A DNA stretch of 64,000 nt from Caldilineaceae bacterium (GCA_958295845.1 OY282376.1:4787022-4851021); one strand, 5' to 3'. Numbered from the stretch's first letter, positions 51,029 to 59,871 are shown. Notes: a model not told the origin generated them from the sequence alone. Program-made: numbers and translations.

Positions 51029-53356
51029 TTAGCCGTGCCGTTTACGCATCTGTTCCAGCAACAGCGACTTTCCCTTGTGGTAACTGTGCCATAGCAGCGG
51101 GCTGGGCGACCAGTCCCACGCCCCCGTATGCACAGCCATGCGGGCGGCAAACCCTTCCTTAAAGCGCCATACCCCTTGGAGAGGATCGTTCGGATCCTCC
51201 GGGTTTGTGGGGGCACCCCACCAATCGTAGACCGTGCTTCCCTGGGCCCTGGCCCATTGGAGAGCCCGCCACTGTAACAGGTAGTTGGGCATGTCGCGGC
51301 GCCGCCGGGCGCTGCTGGCCCCATTGAAATAAAGAGTTTGGCGACCGTGACGGAGCAGGAACAGCCCGGCAACGGGCTGAGATTCCTCTGGATGCTCGGC
51401 CAGCAGCAGCGCGCCGCCGGTCAGGTTTCCCTCGTCCTCCTGCATCTTCAGAAACATACGCCACAAGGAATCGTAGTAGGCGAACGGGCGGATCAGAAAA
51501 TCATCGCGGGCGCTCGTCTCCTGGTAGAGTCGATAGAAGTCCGGCAGATCGTCAACATCGCCGCAGCGGACGGTCACCCCCCGCCTTTCGGCCAATCGGA
51601 TGTTATAGCGCCATTTGCTCTTGAACGAGGCCAGCAGTTCTTCATCGGGCTGGGTGATGTCCGTGAAGCCGGTATTCTTGAACTGAATCTGCTCCGGGCT
51701 GTAGCGCCAGTTGCGCTGGATCAGCAGTTGCTTCAGGCGGATCCCTTCGCCATCCTCTTCGCCGACATCAGGATCGATTTTCACCTGAAGGCAGCCCCGC
51801 CGCCGGCACAGCTCTTCGATCTGCGCCAGTACCAGCGCAGCCGCTTCGTCATCCGACCAATCCAGCAAGGGACCCTTGGGCACGTAGGCAACGCGCAAAG
51901 GCACCGCAGGCGTAGGCTGTCGAGACAGCCACTGAAAGGCTCCCAGTGGGCGACCGCCGCGCAGCAGGCGCCAACGCTCGACGCGCCAGCCGGCGCTGGC
52001 CTTGACGGCGCCCCACGACCAACTTTGCAGTACGTGGCTCCGGTCGGGCGGCAACTGCGTCAACAGTTCTTCCCAGGCCGCGGCCGTCACCACCGGTTCG
52101 ACTGCTACCTCAGCAGAGGAAGGGGAGGAGGTCTTCTCTCGCTCTTCCTGCCTATTTGCCCCGTGCCTGCTTTTGGCAGCCCGGTCCTTCGCCAACAGCG
52201 CGCCCCGATAGAGATCATAGACCGGTCGCCGTAGGGGAAGATCCCACGCGCCGACTGTGCGCTCAACGGCACCGCCAAAGCCCTGTTTGAAACGGAAAAC
52301 GCCCCAAAGGTCCCCGGGAGGAAGCGCGTTCAGATCGACCGGCGCCTTCTCGGCGGAAACGGTCTTGCGCCCTTCTTCCCAGAGTCCGGTGGCGATGGTG
52401 CCGATCTCGTCGGGAATGCCCCAAAGATCATAGCGTGCGCAGCCGCGTTCTTTGGCCCAGCGCATCGCTTCCCACTGGAGCGCGTGATTGGGCATCAGGT
52501 TGCGATGGCGGTTGTTGCTGGCCCCCCACAGGTAACAGGCTGTCGAACCGGCGGCAAACACAGCGATGCTGGCCAGCGGCTCGCCCTCATAGGAGGCCAG
52601 CAGGAAGGCGCCCCAGCGGGAGGCCAGAAGTTCGTAGGCGTTCTGGTAGTAGGCGGGGCTGTGGACGGAAAACCCGTCCCGCTTTCCCGTCTCTTCCATC
52701 AACTGCTGGAACTGGGGCAGCTCATGCGCCTCGAGCTCACGCACGCTGACGCCTTTGCGTGCGGCCAACCGGATGTTGTAACGCCACTTGCTCTTCATTT
52801 GCGCCAGGATCGTATCGGCGTCAGGCTGCAGATCGACGACAACGGTGCTGCGGGGCTGAATCGTTTGGGCGCTGGGATGGAAGCCGGCCGCACCAAGACG
52901 CTGCCGGTTTGCTGCTGTGTCCAGCAGATCCGGCTCGATTTTCAACGCGAACGCGCCCTCCTGCCGGGCGGCATCGCACATGCGCGCCACGACGGCTTCC
53001 GTCTGCGACGCGTCGGACCAGTCGACAAGCGGGCCTCTGGGGACGTATGCCAGAACCTGGCCCATGACTTTACGAAAGAGGAGCATGGCCCCGGCCTGTA
53101 TGAGGCCGCCGGCCGCGGATTCCGGCAGGTGAACATGACTGGCCCACCAGCCGGAGCGGCATTTCAGGGCCGCCCATTCGCTCGTCTGCAGGAGATGGCC
53201 GGCTGTATGGTTGCTGACGAACTCATTCCACTTCACTGCTTGATCTGTCACCGCTCCCCCTGTCAATGCTCCCCCTGTCTTCCCACTGGCAAATCCGGCC
53301 AGGAGACGTTGGCCCTGAATGCGCTCGGCTTGCCGCGGCCCATCATTCTTCGGCAT
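51029..53356 (-). CDS. Double FemAB/FmhB-like peptidyltransferase (tandem duplication)
   Basis: A 775-residue protein made of two FemAB-like units. Fem proteins use aminoacyl-tRNA to add amino acids to the peptidoglycan stem or, in related forms, join glycans or peptides. Unit 1 covers about residues 40-375 and unit 2 about 425-770. Both have an N-terminal LLQTSEW/VLQSWSW segment, then AYVPRGPLVDWSD or AYVPKGPLLDWSD, SKWRYNIRLA, a [YW]LWGASN / YFNGASS-like segment, YDLWGIPDE / YDWWGAPTN, and a FKQGFGG / FKEGFAA end. Each unit is as long as a complete single Fem protein. A charged linker (about 385-415) joins them. Confidence 0.88.
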   Translation of the reverse strand: MPKNDGPRQAERIQGQRLLAGFASGKTGGALTGGAVTDQAVKWNEFVSNHTAGHLLQTSEWAALKCRSGWWASHVHLPESAAGGLIQAGAMLLFRKVMGQVLAYVPRGPLVDWSDASQTEAVVARMCDAARQEGAFALKIEPDLLDTAANRQRLGAAGFHPSAQTIQPRSTVVVDLQPDADTILAQMKSKWRYNIRLAARKGVSVRELEAHELPQFQQLMEETGKRDGFSVHSPAYYQNAYELLASRWGAFLLASYEGEPLASIAVFAAGSTACYLWGASNNRHRNLMPNHALQWEAMRWAKERGCARYDLWGIPDEIGTIATGLWEEGRKTVSAEKAPVDLNALPPGDLWGVFRFKQGFGGAVERTVGAWDLPLRRPVYDLYRGALLAKDRAAKSRHGANRQEEREKTSSPSSAEVAVEPVVTAAAWEELLTQLPPDRSHVLQSWSWGAVKASAGWRVERWRLLRGGRPLGAFQWLSRQPTPAVPLRVAYVPKGPLLDWSDDEAAALVLAQIEELCRRRGCLQVKIDPDVGEEDGEGIRLKQLLIQRNWRYSPEQIQFKNTGFTDITQPDEELLASFKSKWRYNIRLAERRGVTVRCGDVDDLPDFYRLYQETSARDDFLIRPFAYYDSLWRMFLKMQEDEGNLTGGALLLAEHPEESQPVAGLFLLRHGRQTLYFNGASSARRRRDMPNYLLQWRALQWARAQGSTVYDWWGAPTNPEDPNDPLQGVWRFKEGFAARMAVHTGAWDWSPSPLLWHSYHKGKSLLLEQMRKRHG

Positions 53357-53678
53357 GACCGCGCTGCGTTGCCGGCGCTATCTCTCGATCATACCATACT
53401 GATCAGAACAGAATGGAACGCCAGCGTCATTCATTTCTCGCTGCCGCCTCGATCTGCCGAAGGGCAGCGGTGCGCGCACAGCGACAGTCGTACCGCCCCG
53501 CCTCCTGGGTGGAAACGGTCTAAATTTGACACGGTTACTGCTGACTGCTATCGTCAAATCCGTGTCATCTTTGTGTCTGCGTTTGACGACAACTGCACTC
53601 AGGCTGATTCCTGCTGCGTGCAGGAGATCTTGTTCGCTTACCTTCACCACGGAAGTTCAGTGGAGAAGGAAGTGGGTA
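53357..53678. other. Divergent intergenic region before modA, with inverted repeat
   Basis: No gene is visible. TGACACGG at 53527-53534 and CCGTGTCA at 53560-53567 are perfect 8-base inverted copies 25 bases apart; the first overlaps a TTGACA at 53526-53531 that may be a -35 box. This could be a regulator site or an RNA hairpin in the modA leader. Confidence 0.4.
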
Positions 53679-54611
53679 TTGCAGAGGGATACGCAAACGC
53701 AGAACCGGACTTTGCCGCGTGCCCGTTTGCTGAACGCAGCGGTCGCGCTGCTGCTGGGTATTCTACTTCTGACCGGTTGCGGCGGGTCAGTTGCCGGCAG
53801 TGCGTCATTATCCGAGACAGCCGTCGTGACGGTCTTCGCGGCCGCGTCCCTAACCGATGTCTTCCAAGAGGCAGCCGGTTCGTTCAGCCGCAGCGGCCAT
53901 TCTGGTAACGTCGAATTCAACTTTGCCGGTTCCCAGCAGCTGGCAGGTCAGCTGCGGGAAGGGGCGCGCGCCGACATTTTCGCCTCGGCTGACGAGATGC
54001 AGATGCAGGCCGCAGTCGAGGCCGGACGAATCGAAGAGATGAGCGTGAAGACATTCGCCTGCAATCGGTTAATAATCGGCTACGGCCGCGGGGTCTCGGG
54101 TGATTCGGCCGCGCCTGGGCTCGAATCTTTGCTGAAGCTGGCCCAGCCCGGCCATAAGATTGTGGTCGGGGCAGAAGCCGTGCCGATCGGGCAGTACACG
54201 CGGCAGTTCCTGGCCAGTGCCGAGCAGGACGACCGTCTTGGGCCCGGTTTTCGCGCCGGCTTCGAGGACAATATCGTGTCTGAAGAACAGAATGTTCGGG
54301 GCATTCTCAGCAAACTACAGTTGGGCGAGGCCGATGCCGGAGTCGTTTACGCCAGCGACATCCTTGGTGAAACTGAGCTGCAACGCATGGAGATTCCAGC
54401 CCATCTCAACATCTCGGCAACCTATCCAATCGCTCTGACGCGGGACAGTAGACAGCCTGAGCAGGCCGCAACCTTTGTCACCTTTTTGTTTTCTGAAGAA
54501 GGCACCGCTGTGCTGGAATCGCACGGCTTTTCGACCGAATGCCGGGCTGAAGGCTCCAGGGGGGCCTCAGCGACTGCGGCAGCAGAGGCATCGGATCATG
54601 CGAACGACTGA
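53679..54611 (+). CDS. modA: Molybdate ABC transporter substrate-binding lipoprotein ModA
   Basis: A 310-residue periplasmic-type binding protein for molybdate or tungstate. The signal peptide with lipobox (LLGILLLTGCGG) shows a membrane-anchored lipoprotein. VFAAASLTDVF, FNFAGSQQLAGQLREGARADIF and ADAGVVYASDI are family segments with oxyanion-binding Ser and Tyr. Start TTG 53679 is proposed from an AAGGA site and a short basic n-region; the frame is open to 53526. Its last 14 bases overlap modB. Molybdate uptake suits the molybdenum hydroxylase encoded at 11304-13580. Confidence 0.9.
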   Translation: MQRDTQTQNRTLPRARLLNAAVALLLGILLLTGCGGSVAGSASLSETAVVTVFAAASLTDVFQEAAGSFSRSGHSGNVEFNFAGSQQLAGQLREGARADIFASADEMQMQAAVEAGRIEEMSVKTFACNRLIIGYGRGVSGDSAAPGLESLLKLAQPGHKIVVGAEAVPIGQYTRQFLASAEQDDRLGPGFRAGFEDNIVSEEQNVRGILSKLQLGEADAGVVYASDILGETELQRMEIPAHLNISATYPIALTRDSRQPEQAATFVTFLFSEEGTAVLESHGFSTECRAEGSRGASATAAAEASDHAND

Positions 54612-55452
54612 GGCCGCTGAAGCGATGCGCCTCCCCGTCGACCGGGCGCGGGACGACCAGCGCTCCTCCAGGCGCCTGTCGCGACCGGGAACTGCTCTCT
54701 TCTGGGCAGCGGCGCCCATGATCCTGTTCCTGGCCCTCCCTTTGCTGGCACTGATCTGGCGCACAGAGTTGACCGACATCAGCACCCACCTGGCCCAGCC
54801 TGTGGCTCGGCGGGCTATCGTGCTGAGCTTATGGACATCGGCCACAGCAACGCTCCTGACGATCGTTCTGGGCACGCCGCTGGCGGTGCTGATGGCCCGC
54901 CGGCATTTTCGGGGACGCCGTGCGCTGGACACGCTGATCGATCTGCCCACCGTCCTGCCCCCTGCTGTTGCCGGGCTGGCCCTGCTGATGGCTTTTGGCC
55001 GCCGGGGGATGTTGGGGCAGGGGTTGTCCGTGGCGGGAATCGAGATCGCCTTTACTTCGCTGGCAGTCATTCTCGCACAGCTTTTCGTCGCTTCTCCCTA
55101 CTACATCCGCGCGGCGATCGGCGGTCTAAGCCGCAGCGTAGTCGAGCTCGAAGAGGCGGCATCATTGGACGGGGCGGACGGCCGGCAGATCTTCCGCTTT
55201 GTTACGGTCCCACTCGCCCGCGCCTCATTGCTGGGCGGGCTGGTTATGACTTGGGCGAGGGCTCTCGGTGATTTCGGGGCGACCATCCTTTTCGCCGGCA
55301 ACTATCCTGGGCGCACACAGACGATGCCCCTGGCCATTTATATCGGCTTCGAATTGGACCTCGATGTGGCATTGGCCTTGTCGCTTGCCCTGATGGCGAC
55401 CGCGTTCGCCATTCTCTTGCTCGTGAAGTGGCTACTAGGGCGAACCGGTTGA
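54598..55452 (+). CDS. modB: Molybdate ABC transporter permease ModB
   Basis: A 284-residue inner-membrane permease with about five or six helices. The binding-protein-dependent transport signature is EEAASLDGADGRQIFRFVTVP, which contacts the ATPase. TPLAVLMARRHFRGR, DLPTVLPPAVAGLALL and WARALGDFGATILFAGN are typical ModB segments. ATG 54598 overlaps the end of modA by 14 bases and has a GAGG site. The ATPase gene modC, normally next, is absent: 147 gene-free bases and then ftcD follow. Confidence 0.92.
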   Translation: MRTTEAAEAMRLPVDRARDDQRSSRRLSRPGTALFWAAAPMILFLALPLLALIWRTELTDISTHLAQPVARRAIVLSLWTSATATLLTIVLGTPLAVLMARRHFRGRRALDTLIDLPTVLPPAVAGLALLMAFGRRGMLGQGLSVAGIEIAFTSLAVILAQLFVASPYYIRAAIGGLSRSVVELEEAASLDGADGRQIFRFVTVPLARASLLGGLVMTWARALGDFGATILFAGNYPGRTQTMPLAIYIGFELDLDVALALSLALMATAFAILLLVKWLLGRTG

Positions 55453-55599
55453 TGGCAGCGCGGTTCTTTCCATTTCAGTTTATTTCAGTCCAGTCCTCAG
55501 CCTCTCATTTAGTGGTTCAAAGAGACGACCGGGGCAGGAAAGAATGTTGAACGCGCCTAACCCTGCCCGCACCACAGCCGCTGCCCAACACGTCATCAG

Positions 55600-56562
55600 A
55601 TGACTCACAGTTCCGACGACATCCAGATCATCGAGGCGGTTCCCAACTTCTCGGAGGGCCGGCGCGCCGATGTCACTGACGATCTGGCGGCGGCAGTTCA
55701 GACGTCGGGCGCGCGGCTGCTCGATCGCACCAGCGATGCAGACCACAACCGCACCGTTCTCACAATCGCGGGCCCGCCGGAGCCGGTTCTGCAAGGGCTG
55801 TTCAATGCGGTCGGGGTGGCTGTCGCCCGCATTGACCTCAGGCGGCATCGGGGCGTCCATCCCAGGCTGGGGGCGGCCGATGTGGTCCCGCTGGTACCGA
55901 TTCACAACACTACACTTGCAGACTGCGCGCGCCTGGCCCGGCGGCTAGGTCGTCGTATCGGTGATGAGCTGGATGTGCCGGTCTACCTCTATGGCGAAGC
56001 GGCCACGCGGCGGGAACGCCGCAACTTGGCCGACGTCCGGCGCGGGGAATATGAGGCGCTAGCCCGGAATATCCACGACCCGCGGCGCGCGCCTGATTTC
56101 GGCCCTGCCAGGGTGGGCCCGGCGGGCGCGGTCGTCGTCGGGGCCAGGCCTATACTCATCGCCTTCAACGTCTTCCTGCGCACAGCCGATGTAGCCGTCG
56201 CCCGAGCAATCGCCCGCCAGATCCGCGAGCGCGACGGCGGGCTGCCGGCAGTCAGAGCCCTGGGCCTCCTTGTCGACGGACAGGCACAGGTCAGCATGAA
56301 TCTGGTCGACTATCGAGCCACATCGCCTTATGCGGCCGTCAATGCCATTCACCAGCAGGCTGCCCGCCATGATGTTGCGCTCGATCGCAGCGAACTGATC
56401 GGCCTGATTCCTCAGGGCGCTCTGCCAGGATGCGAAATGGAAGGTACAGGCCATGAGAAAGAGTCTCTTTCTACTGATGCTCTAGCGGCTGCAGCCGATG
56501 CGCTCCTGCTGCCGGAACTGAGGCCAGACCGTGTGCTGGAAGTTGCGCTACGCCGATTGTAG
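55600..56562 (+). CDS. ftcD: Glutamate formimidoyltransferase
   Basis: A 320-residue enzyme that transfers the formimino group of N-formiminoglutamate to tetrahydrofolate in histidine breakdown. IEAVPNFSEGRR, SDADHNRTVLTIAG, HRGVHPRLGAADVVPLVP and FNVFLRTADVAVARAIA are the conserved stretches of the N- and C-terminal subdomains, and His in HRGVHPR is the likely catalytic residue. The cyclodeaminase domain present in animal FTCD is missing, so this is the bacterial single-function form. No hut genes are next to it. No clear ribosome site is seen before ATG 55600. Confidence 0.93.
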   Translation: MTHSSDDIQIIEAVPNFSEGRRADVTDDLAAAVQTSGARLLDRTSDADHNRTVLTIAGPPEPVLQGLFNAVGVAVARIDLRRHRGVHPRLGAADVVPLVPIHNTTLADCARLARRLGRRIGDELDVPVYLYGEAATRRERRNLADVRRGEYEALARNIHDPRRAPDFGPARVGPAGAVVVGARPILIAFNVFLRTADVAVARAIARQIRERDGGLPAVRALGLLVDGQAQVSMNLVDYRATSPYAAVNAIHQQAARHDVALDRSELIGLIPQGALPGCEMEGTGHEKESLSTDALAAAADALLLPELRPDRVLEVALRRL

Positions 56563-56974
56563 GCGGAAGAGAGTGCAACTGTTTTCTGCTCGCTCAGTCA
56601 TCTTCGGGTGAGGGCACAACCGGCATAGGGTGCACGGATTGTGAACACCTTTGGCGTCATATTCACGTTTTGCCGTCGCCCAGTCAGATCCCAGATGACC
56701 TTCGATGGACAGTGAACGGAGAGGGCGGGTTCAGACAATCGCTTTGGCTAAAGCAGCATGCCATGCTAGAATCAGACGCACTTAGAGCAGACGGTTCCGG
56801 CTGTGAAATCTGCATGTTGTTGGAATACCTTGATTGCCTGTTCTGCGTTCCGCGACAGCTAATCATCCCAATGCGATCGCATAGTTCACAGTGACTTTTT
56901 CGCTCACATTTGCCGCCCGCGGCCTTCTCCAACCGTATGGAGAATTGAGAAGCGGGTGAACAGCAACTCAAAAA
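56563..56974. other. Intergenic region upstream of the GT2 gene
   Basis: No supported gene is present. Short open frames on both strands lack ribosome sites. A promoter at 56744-56772 (listed) would give the GT2 gene a leader of about 195 bases. Confidence 0.45.
56744..56772 (+). promoter_or_regulatory. Promoter candidate for the GT2 glycosyltransferase gene
   Basis: TTGGCT at 56744-56749 and TAGAAT at 56767-56772 are separated by 17 bases and lie in the gap before the GT2 gene. Confidence 0.5.
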
Positions 56975-57994
56975 ATGCAATCTCCTCGCCATGTCGTCTG
57001 GTCAGATTGGATTGAGAGCAGCGGCTCATCATTGACGCTGCCTACGAGTGAGTTGCCCTCCGGGTCTGTTCCGTCTGCAGAGGGAATTGACCTCGCGATA
57101 GTTATTGTCAATTACAACGCCAGCGCTCTCCTGTCCGGATGCCTGACATCCGTGTTCGCGTCTGCCGGCGACTTTTCCTACACAGTCTGTATAGTTGACA
57201 ACGGCAGCAGTGACGACAGCGTGTCTATGATGGGCGACCGCTTCCCGCAGGCCGGCCTGATCGTTTCCGAAACCAATCTCGGCTTCAGCGCGGGCAACAA
57301 CCTGGCTCTTCGCCAACTGGGCCTCTCTGACCGCCCACCACTGCGCAACGAGTCTCTTCCCCGCTACATTCTCCTACTAAACAATGACACTGTTTTACCG
57401 GCGAACGCATTGGCCGAAATGATCCAGTTCATGGACGAGCGGCCCGACCTCGGAGTAGCCGGTCCGCGAGTGCGACGCCCGGACGGAACACTCGATCTGG
57501 CCTGCCGGCGCAGTTTTCCCACGCCTTGGGTGAGCTTCTGCCGCATGACCCGTCTGAGCCGGCTGTTTCCGAAGAGCGAGCGTTTCAACGCCTACAATCT
57601 GAGCTACCTGCCGGAGGATGCGGTGCATCCGGTGGATTCGGTTGTGGGCGCCTATATGCAGGTGCGCACGCAGGCGATACTGGAGGTCGGGCTGTTGGAC
57701 GAGGCCTACTTCATGTACGGTGAAGACCTGGATTGGGCAAAGCGTATCAAGAGCGCGGGCTGGGAAGTCTGGTACAACGGCCAGGTCGAGATCACACATG
57801 TCAAAGAGGCCTCCAGCCGCAAGAGCCGCAAGGCCCGGCGCGCCTTTTATGAAGCGATGTGGATCTTCTATCGTAAACACTACCGGGCCAACAGTTCATG
57901 GGTGCTGGACAAACTGATCTGGCTCAGTATTGCTCTGATTGGCGGCCTGGACATTGCGATCCGGCTGTGGAAACTACGACAGGAGCGGATATAG
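56975..57994 (+). CDS. Family 2 glycosyltransferase (rhamnosyltransferase-like)
   Basis: A 339-residue inverting glycosyltransferase. The GT-A domain shows LAIVIVNYNASALLSGCL, CIVDNGSSDDSV, NLGFSAGNNLA and LLLNNDTVLP; NNDT stands for the DxD metal motif. VVGAYMQVRTQAI and FMYGEDLDWAKRIKSAGW are the acceptor-site segments with the EDxDW base motif. A hydrophobic helix at about 308-328 probably holds it at the membrane. It attaches a nucleotide sugar (often dTDP-rhamnose) to a glycan lipid. The glycosylphosphotransferase gene follows, so a surface polysaccharide is the likely product. No ribosome site is evident. Confidence 0.9.
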   Translation: MQSPRHVVWSDWIESSGSSLTLPTSELPSGSVPSAEGIDLAIVIVNYNASALLSGCLTSVFASAGDFSYTVCIVDNGSSDDSVSMMGDRFPQAGLIVSETNLGFSAGNNLALRQLGLSDRPPLRNESLPRYILLLNNDTVLPANALAEMIQFMDERPDLGVAGPRVRRPDGTLDLACRRSFPTPWVSFCRMTRLSRLFPKSERFNAYNLSYLPEDAVHPVDSVVGAYMQVRTQAILEVGLLDEAYFMYGEDLDWAKRIKSAGWEVWYNGQVEITHVKEASSRKSRKARRAFYEAMWIFYRKHYRANSSWVLDKLIWLSIALIGGLDIAIRLWKLRQERI

Positions 57995-58092
57995 CACGGC
58001 TTCGCGTTTTGGGGCAGTATCAAAGACCGGCCCGCCAGAAATTCGCAAAGCTGGTTGTGGACAGTAACTCGCCGCCCACTGCTGATTTCAAG

Positions 58093-58217
58093 CGATAGAC
58101 ACTATGTGAACGATAGACACTATGTGAACGATAGACACTATGTGAACGATAGACACTATGTGAACGATAGACACTATGTGAACGATAGACACTATGTGAA
58201 CGATAGACACTATGTGG
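58093..58217. repeat. 18-bp tandem repeat with in-frame ATG-TGA pairs, ending in the start codon of the next gene
   Basis: The unit CGATAGACACTATGTGAA is repeated seven times with period 18 (58093, 58111, 58129, 58147, 58165, 58183, 58201). Each of the first six copies contains ATGTGA, that is a start codon directly followed by a stop, at 58104, 58122, 58140, 58158, 58176 and 58194. In the last copy the sequence changes to ATGTGG, and its ATG at 58212 opens the glycosylphosphotransferase gene. All these ATGs are in the same frame because 18 is divisible by three. Confidence 0.95.
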
Positions 58218-59789
58218 AAGTCACCTGTTCAGACGACAACAGATCTTGAGGAGCCTCTGACAGAACCGCGGCCGGCCGCGACTGCGGCCGCGGAAGATGC
58301 GGATGCGGCCGAGCAAGACACATACTCCAATCCAAACGGAAGCTACTCGGCCCTGCGCGCCCAGCGGCCAGGCGTCCCAAAGCGCGCCCAGCTTGTATTC
58401 GCGCTCTCGCTGGCGATTGTGGATTTGGGATGTACGTGGCTGGCTTTCTTTCTGGCCCACTCGCTCACTAAGATGAACCTGACGCCGCGACTGATGGAGT
58501 TACAGCCGGATATCATTGTCGGCCCATTTGTGGAGTTCCTGCCACTGCCACTGACCCAGACGCTGGTGCTTCTGTCGCTTTTCTCTTCGCAGCGCATGTA
58601 CCAGCGCCGCCGGCCGCTCGGTCATCTGGACGAAATCTTTCGCACTGCAAAGCTTACGACACTCTGTACGCTCCTGACCGTCGCATTGGTGAGCCTTTTT
58701 CTGCGGGAATTCGTGTACCACCGCACGTTCCTGGGCTATGCCTGGTTGCTGAACATAATCATATTGACGATTGGCCGGACCTTGCATGCGCAAATGCAGT
58801 GGAATGCCCAGGCCAGAGGAATCGGCGGGGATCGGGTCCTGCTCATCGGCGGGGGCGACTCCGGCCGCATGATCCTGCAGAGGGTTCAGGCCAATCCAAA
58901 GCTGGGCTTTCACGTGATCGGAATCGTAGATAACAGCAGTACACGTTCCGTTCTGAACGTGCCGATTCTGGGCGGCGTCGCCGACATCCCCAGAATTATT
59001 GACGAATTTGCGGTTGACGAAGTGATCATCGCCCTGCCGGAAAGTACCCACCAGGAACTGATCGGTATCATAAGCCTATGTGAGCGAGAAAAGGTCGGCA
59101 TTCGCGTACTGCCGGATGCGTTTGGGATTATGGCCAGTGAAGTGACGATTGGCTATCTCGGCGGGTTGCCCCTGGTCACAGTGCGCGACGTGGCTCTCCA
59201 GGGTTGGCGACTGACACTCAAACGCGGGATGGATCTTGTGGGCAGCGCTATCGGATTGGTGATAATAAGCCCCTTCCTGATGTTGGTGGCGCTCTTGATC
59301 AAATTGGACAGCCCCGGGCCGGTTTTTTACACACATGAACGAATGGGGTTGGATGCGAAGTCTTTCAAGATTCTGAAGTTTCGCTCGATGCGCGAGGATG
59401 CTGAGGAGTCCGGGCCGGGCTGGACCGTCGAGAACGATCCCCGGCGTACCAAACTTGGCGCTTTCCTCCGCAGCTCCAATATCGACGAACTACCCCAACT
59501 GATCAATGTACTCTTTGGCGAAATGAGCCTGGTTGGGCCGCGCCCTGAACGACCGGTTTACGTGGAGCAGTTCCGGCAGATGATTCCTCGTTATATGGAC
59601 AGACACCGCGAAAAGGCCGGCATGACTGGCTGGGCGGCGGTGAACGGGCTGCGAGGGGACACCTCGATCGAAGAGCGCACAAAGTACGATCTCTGGTATA
59701 TCGAAAACTGGTCACTGGCCCTGGACATTAAAATAATCATTCGTACGCTGGGCCAGTGGCTGCTCGGGACAAACAAAAACGCCTATTGA
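58212..59789 (+). CDS. Polyprenyl glycosylphosphotransferase (WcaJ/WbaP type)
   Basis: A 525-residue membrane enzyme that loads the first sugar phosphate onto undecaprenyl phosphate to start an exopolysaccharide unit. An Ala/Glu/Pro-rich cytoplasmic N-terminus (1-55) precedes four helices (about 60-190), then a CoA-binding/Rossmann-like domain with LLIGGGDSGRMILQR, a fifth hydrophobic segment, and the catalytic bacterial sugar transferase domain: KRGMDLVGSAIGL, KLDSPGPVFY, ILKFRSMRED, LRSSNIDELPQL and LVGPRPERP. The start ATG 58212 lies in the last copy of the 18-bp repeat; no ATG, GTG or TTG occurs between it and the first helix. It follows the GT2 gene. Confidence 0.92.
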   Translation: MWKSPVQTTTDLEEPLTEPRPAATAAAEDADAAEQDTYSNPNGSYSALRAQRPGVPKRAQLVFALSLAIVDLGCTWLAFFLAHSLTKMNLTPRLMELQPDIIVGPFVEFLPLPLTQTLVLLSLFSSQRMYQRRRPLGHLDEIFRTAKLTTLCTLLTVALVSLFLREFVYHRTFLGYAWLLNIIILTIGRTLHAQMQWNAQARGIGGDRVLLIGGGDSGRMILQRVQANPKLGFHVIGIVDNSSTRSVLNVPILGGVADIPRIIDEFAVDEVIIALPESTHQELIGIISLCEREKVGIRVLPDAFGIMASEVTIGYLGGLPLVTVRDVALQGWRLTLKRGMDLVGSAIGLVIISPFLMLVALLIKLDSPGPVFYTHERMGLDAKSFKILKFRSMREDAEESGPGWTVENDPRRTKLGAFLRSSNIDELPQLINVLFGEMSLVGPRPERPVYVEQFRQMIPRYMDRHREKAGMTGWAAVNGLRGDTSIEERTKYDLWYIENWSLALDIKIIIRTLGQWLLGTNKNAY

Positions 59790-59804
59790 AACAACCCAAA
59801 CTCC

Positions 59805-59834
59805 TTGACAACCCCCTACCCGGTTTGTTACACT
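59805..59834 (+). promoter_or_regulatory. Promoter of hrcA-grpE
   Basis: TTGACA at 59805-59810 and TACACT at 59829-59834 with an 18-base spacer; TGT directly before the -10 makes it an extended -10. The predicted start point near 59841 lies just before the CIRCE-like site. Confidence 0.7.
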
Positions 59835-59844
59835 TCTTACTTGG

Positions 59845-59871
59845 TTTGCACTCCCATAACAAGAGTGATAA
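59845..59871. promoter_or_regulatory. CIRCE-like operator (HrcA binding site)
   Basis: TTTGCACTC-N9-GAGTGATAA matches the CIRCE consensus TTAGCACTC-N9-GAGTGCTAA at 16 of 18 fixed positions, including the exact nine-base spacer. It lies just behind the predicted transcription start, 122 bases before hrcA, so HrcA would repress its own operon. Confidence 0.85.

Noticed and set aside
52484..53908. 474-codon plus-strand open frame
   Set aside because: It is antisense to the FemAB-like gene and then out of frame with modA.
56684..56992. 102-codon Cys-rich minus-strand frame
   Set aside because: The Cys residues show no regular metal-binding pattern, no ribosome site is present, and it overlaps the GT2 start.
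58093..58217. CRISPR array or replication-origin iterons
   Set aside because: There are no spacers, no cas genes, no DnaA-box-like or Rep gene context; the array lies inside a polysaccharide gene pair.
58055..58249. Open frame encoding seven DRHYVN repeats
   Set aside because: It is the translation of the 18-bp repeat in another frame, has no ribosome site, and overlaps the well-supported glycosylphosphotransferase start.
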